From: Rhabditoides inermis
Taxonomy: Eukaryota > Nematoda > Chromadorea > Rhabditida > Rhabditidae
Direction of reading: 5' to 3'
Length of the DNA stretch: 64,000 nt
Assembly (NCBI GenBank): GCA_963966185.1
Contig: CAWZYM010000291.1
Span: 124,001 to 188,000, forward strand
Shown here: piece by piece, positions 40,901 through 51,700 of the stretch
Position numbering within the stretch: position 1 is the first letter of the stretch
Layout: each line of letters starts with the position of its first letter
Made by a program: the position numbers and the translations under genes
The notes under the pieces: generated by a model
Database searches by the model: none
The model's input: the letters and a program-made list of their open reading frames with translations, nothing else
Told to the model about the DNA's origin: nothing

Positions 40901-43900
40901 CATTCATCGATCTATCGATTACTTCCAGTGGTTCAGTGCGCACTCTCTTCGTCTGTGCACTGCCATCCACTCTCTTTCTTTTTCGGCCGTTGCCTCCACT
41001 CACTGACTGCGAGTGGGCAATCGATTCTGTCTGTGATGGTGGATCAGCTGACTGACTAGTCTCTGCCTCATCATCGCACTGTGAACTCTGTTTCCTTCTC
41101 TCTGCGTAAGCAGCGTGTCTTTTCTCCATCTTTTCTTTTCTCATTTCTTCCTGACTCATCTCAAACCGTTCCATTTCTGGATGTGTTTTCTTCGCATGTA
41201 CAGTTGCATTCCCAACTGTGTCAAACACTTCATTGCACACTCTGCACACGAATTCCATGTACATTTTAATTTTTGTTCCCGGCTCCAAGTCCATTTGTTC
41301 TCTCCATGGACAGGGATACGCTTTCTTCGCATTCTTTTGATAGTGTCGTCCCATCGCATACACTCTCGCATCACCCATCAGTACGCAATTGCACCCACCG
41401 CATTTCACTTTGGCTGCGAGTGGGGCGAGCATTCTCACTCTTTTGGTTACCGTATCGAATACGGTATCATCTGTTATCATTTCATCGCCACCACCATAGA
41501 ATAGAAGTGGATCACTGTAAACTGGTCTATGCTGAATCTGGTGCAGGATTTCCTGCATCTTTTGCAAATGCCTCCGGGTTTTCACCCTCAATCTTCTTGT
41601 CAATCGTTCGCTTTTCTGCATCCATTCCTGGCTCCACAGAATAGAGGCTAGAATAAGAGACAGAATCGAGCCAGCACGATTCACACCGACTCGTTTAGAA
41701 TCGACGTCGTTCTGTTCGGGCGTGAATATGTCTTTCTCAAATACCATTTCATCAATCTCAGCGCAAATCACGCTGATATCAGATATCACTTGGACCAGTG
41801 GAGGGTAAATCACTCCAACCACTAGTCTCACAATCAGATCATTGCAGAATAGATAAATGTACTGTAGCCATTGGCTCGCAGTCAATGTTATCCAATCATA
41901 TCCTTTTGCCTCCTTTATCAGAGGTGGATCGAATTTCGTTTCCTCATACACCAGAGGGGGGAAATCAGTATATTCCTCATACACCAGAGGGGGGACAACT
42001 GTATTTTCCTCATACACCAGAGGGGGGACAACTGTATATACCTCATACACCAGAGGGGGGACAACTGTATATACCTCGTACACCAGAGGGGGGTCAACTG
42101 TATATACCTCATACACCAGAGGGGGGTCAACTATATATACCTCATACACCAGAGGGGGGACAACTGTATCAGTCTTTCGACCGGTGATCTCGTTCTCGCG
42201 GGGGCAGTCAATACAAATCGTAGCGGACCATGAGAGGAGGAAAGGGGAACACTGGAGGGGACCAGTGAGACATCCACAATCCCGGGCAATCACAGTCACA
42301 CCCAATCGCGTAAAACATACACCACCAAATGCGATACGATAATCGATATCTCGCAGATCGAAATGCGATGTGTCACCAATCAATAAGCGGGGCCGAGAGG
42401 ACGCCGTCCGGCTTGGGCCGAGACACACGCCACCGGAAATACCCACGCACGAACCAATGCACAACACAAACAGATCGGAAGAAGTAGACATTGCCTTTGC
42501 AGAACCACTGACAGAGTCTGACTTACGAAGGTCTTTTGACGAGCATAGCGCAACAAGTGCGTGAGAGGAAAGCCGAGCAGTGAACACATGGGGAACACAC
42601 GAACGCTCGAAATCAGGCACATGCTGGATGGGATCAGCAACGTGATAGAGAACAGTGATAAGTAGATATCCAATCAGAATCATAGTACTCAATCCAAACA
42701 CAACACTAGTCACAGAACAACGCCCGGGTGCGCGCATAATTACTGCCTGGGTCAACCAACCGCCCAGTGGCAGCGTACGAGCGCAACTGAGAGAGAGAGA
42801 AGGAGAGAGAGAGAGAGGGAGAGAGGAGAGAGAGAGGAGAGAGAGAAGGAGAGAGAGAAGGAGAGAGAGAGAAAGAGAGAGAGAGAGAGAAGGAGAGAGA
42901 GAGAGAGAGAGATAGAAAAATCCGAGAATTAATTATTTGTTTCTATTTTAAGATTCGTAGATTATTAGAGGCTCACATGTTCCTGATAAAAGCTGGAACC
43001 GCTCATTTCGTGAGGGGTTATCAGTCACAGAGCTATTGGTTGTGTGATTTCCGCAATCCATCCACGGGACTACCGACATCGTTGTTGTTGTGTTACTGTG
43101 CTGTACACGTGCTACTTGATTCTATATCAGCATTCTGACTCTCGTGCCCCCGTTGCAGAGTTGATGCGGGTGGAGGCGGAGTCGTCCGAGTCCCTTCCTC
43201 TCCAGCACGCACACCGCATGTTCACCGTCTACCCCGTCACCGACATGGATATCGGGGAGAAGGTGGGTCGATGAGGTGGATGAGGACTATTGTTGTTCCA
43301 TTGTGTCATGGTGATCAGATGGTTTGGTGAAACGGAGAGTTTGTGGAGTGACAAGACAAACCTCTCGATAATTGTTATTTGACTGTGCAGTTGTGGTTGA
43401 GTTATAGGTGAAACGGAAAGTTGATGTTATAGGTTATGTATCATGACACTAGAAGCATTGTCGTTTTGTTGCGCAGTGGTGTTAAAATGGTGCATTGTCT
43501 TGAAACTTGAAATGTGTGTGTTTTTTTCTAAATCAAATTAAGCTTTGGAGTAAATGTGGTAAGATGATACGTGATTATACACTGCTTCTGATATCTGCAC
43601 GTGTAACACTATCGATTGGAATTTGTGGAAGGAAGTGAATGGTATGCATGCCAATTTAAGAAGTTGAAATTGTTGTTCTGTTACGACACCCGGGTTGTGA
43701 GTTTGTGGTGAAGCAGATGGTTGGCGGAACATGTCATGTGTTGATTGGCAGGCTCGAGTGGACTGGCGTTCGGTGCGCACCCCGGGGGAGGTGCTCAAGC
43801 AGACGGTGCGGCTGAGGAACACCAAGCAGAGGGACAGGGACTACTGGTGGGTGCGGAGGGAGAGAGAGAGAGAGGGGGGGGGGGGGGTGAGGCGACTACA

Positions 43901-45701
43901 GTACGGCTATGCAATGTGCAGAGTGCGGAGGCTATTGGTGGGAGAAGGTGAAGGTATTGATGTGGGTGTGAAAAGTCAAAGCGCACCACTCTAACACTTT
44001 TATTTTGAAACGGAAACTAATTTTGTGGAGCATTTAGCCAGCGCGTTATTTTGGGTGTACGTTAAAATCGTGTGTGCATTGTTTATGCGTATCGGTACAT
44101 AGCTGTATTTGGTGTGATGTGGAAAGATACTTTTGCGCGTATGCGCATACGTTGTGTGGTGTAGCTAGAAGTGTGATATGGTGACAGCGTGCGTTGCAGG
44201 ATGTGCATGTGCATCCGCCGGGAGGCCTATCCCGAACACGAGTCCCTGCCCGGACACAGCGTCAGGATATCCGCACCGCTCAAGGTATGCTCATAGTTAT
44301 CATTATTGTTGTTCCTATTGCTGATCTGACAGTCTCAATGCAAATCGTCGGTTTGTGAGACGCATTTTTATAGTTTCATGAGAAGCGGGAGAATGGAGAG
44401 GTAGTCGTTGGTTGCAGGTGCTGAACACCCTGCCGGTAGACGTGGAGCTGCGTATGGGCGGACGGACGTACGCCCTCGCGGCCGGCAAGCAGATGATGTG
44501 CACGGCGGTGGGTACGGGGGAGTGGAAGGAAAGGAGAGGATGGGTGCGATGGTGTGTGGTAGTGTGTCAGTTTCACTAACGGTATTGGGTTTGGGTATGT
44601 GGGGTGCTGTAATGATCCTTCGCTATCTTCATCTATAACTCTCATGGGAGATGTGCCTGCGCGAATCATTCTTCAATGTTGAATTCCTATTCACCGTAAC
44701 GGTACTACGGTAACGGTACTGCTACTGAGCTTGGACAGTTGGGTGTGGCAATCTCATGCGCGCGAGTTGCCCACCCACTGGCAGCACCTTTCTGCACATC
44801 TCCACTTCCTTTCTGCAGGTTGACATCACTCGGGAGGTGGCCGTGTCGCTGACGACTGACCGCCTGCATTCGATCAAGCCGTGCGCCATCAACAAGTGAG
44901 TGGGAGAGGGGGGGGAAAGGGGGGGGGAGAGAAAGTAGTTTGACTGAATGTATAGTGGGTCCCCCATTTTTTGCGGTAGGCAAGCTGGGAATCGTCATTC
45001 TTTTATTTTGCACAGGCGCATACATGATGAGTCGAACGGTTGCTATCTAGTTCATTGCGCGCTATCTTCAGGATTCGAGATCGAATTGCGATGAGCTTGA
45101 TTTGGAAATAACTTCGTTCAAAGTTGATGAAATCATACAAAAATTTCATGAGAGGTGCATCGATACCATATCAACAACTCTATGATCTCAGTTTTTTTTT
45201 AAATTTAGTGTTTATATTGAATGTGTGGATTATTTAGTAAAATGTTGATGGAATGAGGCGCATTTACATTATTTTCTCATCTGTCTTCGTCATTTCTTCG
45301 GTCGAAGATAATTCGCCTACCGCCAAAACGGGGGACCCACTATAAGTTTAATAATTGAGTTTAATTTTTTGTGCAGTTCGTATAAGTTCATTGAATATAA
45401 GTTTCGCATTTTACATGTTAACTGGTTGTCCACTATTTGACTAATCTGTTGATACAAATCGCATTAATGTCTTTTTGCGTAGGTCGTCTCTAGGTGTGCA
45501 TAGGTGTTCTAGTCGTTTCATTCAATGCTCGCAGGTCGTCTATCGGCGAGGGCCAGCAGTTGTGTGTTCGGATGGCGGACAGTGGGGGCCGGCAGCTGGA
45601 CGTCTATGGGGGAGTGGCTGTGGAGGGAGGCGGCAGCATCGCACTCCAGCTATGGGTGCCCTTCTGGATAGTCAACAAGAGCGGTGAGCCGAAAGAGATG
45701 A

Positions 45702-45758
<57 letters not shown>

Positions 45759-48700
45759 GTGAGCCACGACTCTCTTCTCTCTGCATCATAGGTCGGATTG
45801 GCGAACATCGTACAAATATTACCGTTCCCTGCTTTTAACGAGTTTTGTGCAATTTGTGAAACATACATAATTCATGTTCATAATCATGTTTTGCTGTTGA
45901 AAGAGTATAACCCCAGACAGTATTTCTCTAATCCATTCTTTTCCTTCCGTGCACAGGCCTCCCTCTGGTGATCCGCCAGGAGGCTTCGGAGTGCGACGCG
46001 GCGGGGCAGATGGAGGAGCACGAGAGGGCCAAGGACAGACACCCACTCATGTTCTCATTCGCCGACGACGGATGCCCCAAGAAGTGCGTGTGGGCGGTTT
46101 CGTTTTGAGTATTTTTGGTCAGCGGGTTTTCCCATTATTAGTTTGTCCCATTTGGTGTCCTGGTTAGGATGAATTGATGATGCGTAGGATTACTGGGTGG
46201 CGTGCTTGTTCCTTTGTCTCTCTGAATATCGGAGTCTGTAATTTGGAGTAGTTTTATAGTACGCGGGTCAATTTCAATCAATCTCAATCGTTTGCAGGTT
46301 CTTGATGAATATTAAATTACCCAAACGGGAACTTGCAATGTTTACAGCTATACCAGCTATTACAGATATATTTAAAGATTACTATTAATCGTGCACCATT
46401 TGTGTCGCATAGAATAAACTGATGACGCGTACTTATACCGGATTTTCTTTTCTGATTCAAGTTTGTATAGTCCATTTAAAAATGGAAATAAGAAGAACAA
46501 AATGAAATTGAATATGGTCGCTAAGGTTCAGACAATGAATTGATGATGCGTACTCCATCTGTATTTTCTGTATGTTCCATTGATCATCTCTCTCTTTCAG
46601 CTGTGTGGTGCGCGTTGGCTGTCAGTACGTGAACGATCCAACCGGATACCAACCCAAGTTCAGCCAGCGGTTCGCTCTGTCACAGGGAGTACAGGTACGG
46701 AAAGAAGGGGGGAAGAGAGGGAGAGAGATAGAGAGAGGGAGAGATTCAGAGAGACAGAGAGACAGAGGTGTGTTTAGGCTCTCAAGCTGCAGCTGCGACA
46801 CGACAGCATGCCCACCAAGTGAGTATTTGATTTGATTTGATTTTGGTTTTAATGTTATAATAACTTATTGTCGAATCTTTATCGTTGACAGTAGTTTGTG
46901 AAACATATGATCGATATGATTGAGAGTTGTTTTGTATAATATATGAAAAACTTCGCGTATCCATTGCTATAACTCTTATCTTACTTTTTATTAGCATTTC
47001 GTAAAGCGTATTTTGTGATGTTTTCATCAATTTCAGGTACTACAACATTGGTGTAGAGGTGCGCGCCGGACAAGGGAGGTACAAGGACACGCAGGTTAGA
47101 GGGAGGGAGGGAGGGGAGGGAGAGGGAGAGAAAGAGAGGAAGAGAGAGAGAGAGAGAGACAGACAGAGCATGGATTGATTTTTAGGTGGTTCTTCTGACG
47201 TCTCGCTACGTGCTGAACAACCTGTCGAGCTACAAGCTCATCGTCTGCCACCACGACCTGATCGATGTGAGAAGAGGGAAGAGAGAGGGGAGAGAGTAGA
47301 GGGGGGAGAGTGAAAGGGAGAGGGAGAGAGAAGAGAAAGAGAGGGGAGGGAGAGAGAGAGTCCCTCTTTTTCCAGCGCGCCTCGGAGCACTTCAGTCTGT
47401 CTGCCCAGTCGCAGCTGGTGTGGAACGAGAATCTCGAAGAGAGGAGGTGGGCATTGAGAGTTTCATGGATGTGTGTTTGTCTTGTGTGTACGGTTGGATG
47501 TCCTTACCGGACTAGACGAAAGGTTGAGAGTATCAAAACAACTGAGAGTTTGAGTAGTTTTCTGTGGGTAACGATATGTGTGTTACAGGCTGCTGGCGGT
47601 GCGTCGCTGGGACGTGAAGCACTGGAGCTGTCCGTTCCGCATCGACCGAGTCGGCTCCTTCCACGTCACCATGCGGTCAGGCGAGGGTTGCTTTGTGTGG
47701 TAGTCCTAGGATGTTCTTTGCCGGTTTAAGTGTTGGACCAACCGAATGTTATATGCATTATAATTGAGGAAATGTTTTGTCCGTGGATTTTATGGTGCGA
47801 AAAAACGTATGTATAGTTTGAGGAATGTATAAACAATTATCTATAGTTGGCGACTGTGACGTGATGATGTGAGATGTGAATATGTTGTGCTTGCAGTGAC
47901 GCGGACGAGACGCCCCGCTTTGTGCGGGTCGAGGTCATCCTCAGCAGCGCCGTCTTCTACGTCACATTCACAGACGCCCACCTATTCCCCGCCCCTCTGC
48001 TCATCGAGAACCTCTCTGATGTGCGTGGTCTTTGAACTTTATTACGCCTAATTTCAGTAACTATAGTTTTGTACCGGTCCAATGTGGGCTCTTTGAGTTA
48101 TATTTTATAAGGATTGTGTTTGAGGTGCCGGTGTTGTACCAGCAGTTGGCGGAGAATGTGACGAAGCAACACTTGAGGACCATCTGCAAGGCGGGCAGCA
48201 CGGGTGAGGGGGAAGGGAGGGAGGGAGAGAGTTCGTGAGAGAGGGAGTGAGTGAGAGTGAGTGAGTGAGAGAGGGGGAAGGACGAGGGAGAGAGAGAGGA
48301 TGTGTTATGGTCTGTGTGGTATGACACTGCACTACCCGATGAAGGGAGGGAGAGGTTGTCTGTCAGAACAAAAACGAATCGTTAGTCAACGTGTGGTTCC
48401 GTAAGCGAATTTTTACAAGGTGTCAGCATTAGACATATTACATCAACTAGCATGTTGTGGAGATGTTTGAGGTGTGAAGCGTATTTCTAGTCGACTGTCG
48501 ACTATGTGGATGTGGGTGGTTGAACCGATGTATCACTTCGCGCCCTTCACTCGCAAGGGTTGTTATTGCTGGGAATATGTGGAACATAATGTCATATTAT
48601 TGCATACTTTGCTTTTCAGTGGACTACTCGTGGGACGACCCGTACGCCGAGCATCGGATAGTGTTGCAGGTGAGAGAGGAGAGAGGAGAGAGGAGAGAGA

Positions 48701-51700
48701 GAGAGAGAGGGAGAGAGAGGAGAGAGAGAGGGGGGGAGAGATACTATGGATTTCCTTCTAGGTCTACGAGAACAAGTCGCACGTGTACGACCCCGCGGTG
48801 CCTGGCAGCGGCAAGCCCCTCCAGTACGAGAACCACTCGTACATACAGCTGGTGGCGAGCTTCAACTGGTTAGTTGCCAGGCAGTTTATCGTATGTGTTG
48901 TCTGAGTTTTACGGGTGACCATTGTTGATCAATGTTGAAAATTGTGGAGTATGGATTGTGGTGCGTATTTGTCGCGTTTTTGCCTAATATATTGTAAATG
49001 GGTCTGCAACTGAGAATTGTGATTTCACGACGATTGTCAGGTGTTTTAGTGTGCAATATGGCTTTGATTAAGGTTTATCCGCAGGAACAATTTCAATTGT
49101 TGCTCACTCTAATGAGTGATTTGTTTTATTATACCAGAAGTATATTGCTTTCATGATGCCTGTATCTGTATCGACTGTATCGCTCGGATTATTAAACCTG
49201 ATTGCAATTGCAACAGAATATAAGCATGATTTGAAACGTATCGGTTCATATATAATATGTTTCCACGATTCAGTGCGTCTCGGAGTGGTCGGACGGATGA
49301 GACGGAGCTGGTGCTGGAGGCGCTCTCGCAGGGCAAGGTCGTCCTCATCAAACAGAACAAGATAGACGCCAAGTGAGCGATATATATATAGTGGGTCCCC
49401 CGTTTTGGCGGTAGGCAAGCTGGGAATCGTCATTCTTTTATTATGCACAGGCGCATGCATGATGAGTCGAACAGTTGCTATCTAGTTCATTGCGCGCTAT
49501 CTAAACCGGTCGACCGGTGTCATTTCTGAGAGAAATTCATGGAAATGATATGCAAAATTACTCATTTGCTACCATTTTCAGGATTCGAGTTCGAATCGCG
49601 TTGAACTTGATTTGGAAATAACTTCGTTCAAAGTTGATGAAATCATACAAAAATTGCATGAGGTGTGCATCGATAGCATATCAACAACTCTATGATCTCA
49701 GTTTTTGAAATTTGGTGTTTATAACGAAGTTATTTAGTAAAATAGGGATAATTAAGTAAAATGTGGATTGAATGAGGCGCATTTACATTATTTTCTCATC
49801 TGTCTCCGTCATTTCTTCGGTCGAAGATAATTCGCCTACCGCCAAAACGGGGGACCCACTATATGTACCTTCTTTTTTATTTTCTTTCCTATGTGAGAAG
49901 TTATGTGTTACACGTACGTGCCTATGTCGTTTATGTGTTTTGTGCAATAATCAATCGGCATTATGATCACTATGATCACTTTAAAATATATCTACTGCAT
50001 CGTTTTCAGTGGCGGCAACCAGCTGTGGCGGATGTGCGAAGACGGGTGCATCGAGAACATCGGGATGGAGAAGAGGATGAGGAGGTGAGGGAGAGAGAGA
50101 GAGGGGGGAGAGAGAGAGAGAGAGAGAGAGAATCTCGTGCAGCAAGGAGCGCCGCTACGTGCTCGACGTCCTGGAGAAAACAGGCAACCAGCTGATGCTC
50201 TGCGAGCGCAACACGAGCAGGGACAAGTGGCAAAAGTGGCACGTCACTCCGGTGGGTACCGAGGATTACGGTAGAGGGTACTGTAATGTGCACTGTGGTT
50301 ACTGTACTCGTTCCAGGACGGTCGCCTAATGTGCGGTGTGAAGGGTGTGGCGGTGACGGCGCGCAAGATGGAGGTGGGTGTACTTGTACATTGAATTGTG
50401 TTTATCCTGGAAACTGTAGGTGTGCCTTGCGGCGGCGGACGCGGCGAGTGTGAAGAACGAGGACGGGGTGGTGGAGGAACAGGTGAGAGGGGGGCGAGTA
50501 GAAGAAGGGAGGGGGGTGTCTAGCAGCCGCCTCCGAATCCGCCTCCGCCGCAGCCGGCGCGAGAGCGAGAGGGCAGGGCGGCCAGGTACGCATCCAGGGC
50601 CCGCAGCACGCCTGCAATCCTGCACATGGATTGTGGGAGACAGTGCATATGATATGATACTCACGCTGTTGCTGCTCCTGCTGCGCCTTTGTGTCCGCGA
50701 GAGGAGGAGGGGTGGGGAGGGAACGGGCTGGAGGGGGCATTGGATGGATGGATGGATGGGGTGTGGTTCACTCACCCCTGGCGAAGAGTCGAGTGGCGAG
50801 TGCGGCCGCGCGAGAGACGGGCATGCTAGGCGAATGGGGTGGAGAGGCAGAGGAAACGGTCCCGCGTCCTTTATTCCAAGGGATTTGAAGGAATCTACGA
50901 GTATCACAACAACCATTTATCATGCATTGACAGCGATCGATTGAGTATCAACACAATGTACAATTGGCGGTAATACTTGGAGTAGAACGCGCTTGGATTA
51001 TGCTTTGGCGACGTCATTCGTTTCAATCGTCACCCGTATCGGACGAGGGATCGGATGCGTCTAGATAGAAAGAGAGTAATGATGGAGGTAGCGGAACCGT
51101 ACCGCTCATGTTCTTGGTTCCGGAGTGAGCAGTGAGCGTGTTGGCCCACGAAGTCCACGTATCGGACGATCCTAAAGAAACGAGGTTAGGAAGAGCGTGG
51201 AGGAGAAATATGAGACGAACTACTGATGTTCTTGGTTCCGGAGTCGACAGTGAGCGTGGGCGAATTGTCAGTCATTGGCATGGCGGGGTCATGCAGCATC
51301 GGAGCAGAGTCGGGCGGGTACTGTAAGAGTATGGTAGAATACAGTATTCCTAAGTGTACCTGAGCACGCTGCGAGGACGCATCTTCTGGCTTGGAAGCAG
51401 CTGGCAGAAGGGCAGGGGTGTTGGAGCCAGGAGAGGAGGCGTTGGCAGGCGGGTTGGTCGTAGACGGGTTCGTAGACGGCTTGGCGTTGTTGTCGACAGT
51501 GGCCGGCTTGGTGTAGTAGCGACGGGGGTAGGGCACTCCGAACAGAACGTTGGCGGCGAAGTGGAAGATTGTGGTGGCGATGTTCACCTTGGCATCCAGA
51601 ACCACCCGCTCCTTCCACTCGGCAGCTTCTCCAAGGCAAGGCTAGAAATCGCATGAGAGGTATACCTTTCTCCTCTTTCTTTTTCTTTTCTTCTTCCTCC

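Larger units (their letters stand above)
36700..42787 (-). mobile_element. NeSL-like retrotransposon insertion (approximate limits)
   Basis: The coding body is 36993-42755. The 3' UTR probably runs below 36993 into a GC-rich stretch near 36790-36950, and the 5' end lies between the first ATG and the GA tract beginning about 42788. I could not find a target-site duplication or a poly-A tail, so the outer limits are estimates. C. elegans NeSL-1 targets spliced-leader genes; here the surroundings are a VPS13D intron beside a GA microsatellite, not a recognisable SL gene. Confidence 0.65.
43159..49372 (+). other. vps13d: VPS13D exons 68-85: VAB (VPS13 adaptor-binding, formerly SHR-BD) region
   Basis: Exons: 43159-43262, 43752-43846, 44200-44284, 44418-44507, 44819-44895, 45535-45683, 45957-46083, 46601-46694, 46778-46818, 47037-47094, 47186-47266, 47376-47446, 47589-47675, 47897-48020, 48125-48203, 48620-48669, 48762-48868, 49274-49372. 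The VAB region binds adaptor motifs that set organelle targeting. Diagnostic here are [20 protein letters not shown] (the family's Y-W-I-x-N-K-[ST]-G-L-P signature), [12 protein letters not shown], and [10 protein letters not shown] (family: P.AWDEP). Exon 68 joins exon 67 in phase across the retrotransposon-bearing intron, so the insertion need not break the protein if it is spliced out. Confidence 0.9.

Noticed and set aside
37158..42564. Several plus-strand reading frames of 60-160 codons over the retrotransposon
   Set aside because: Shadows of the 1,920-codon antisense ORF; no domains.
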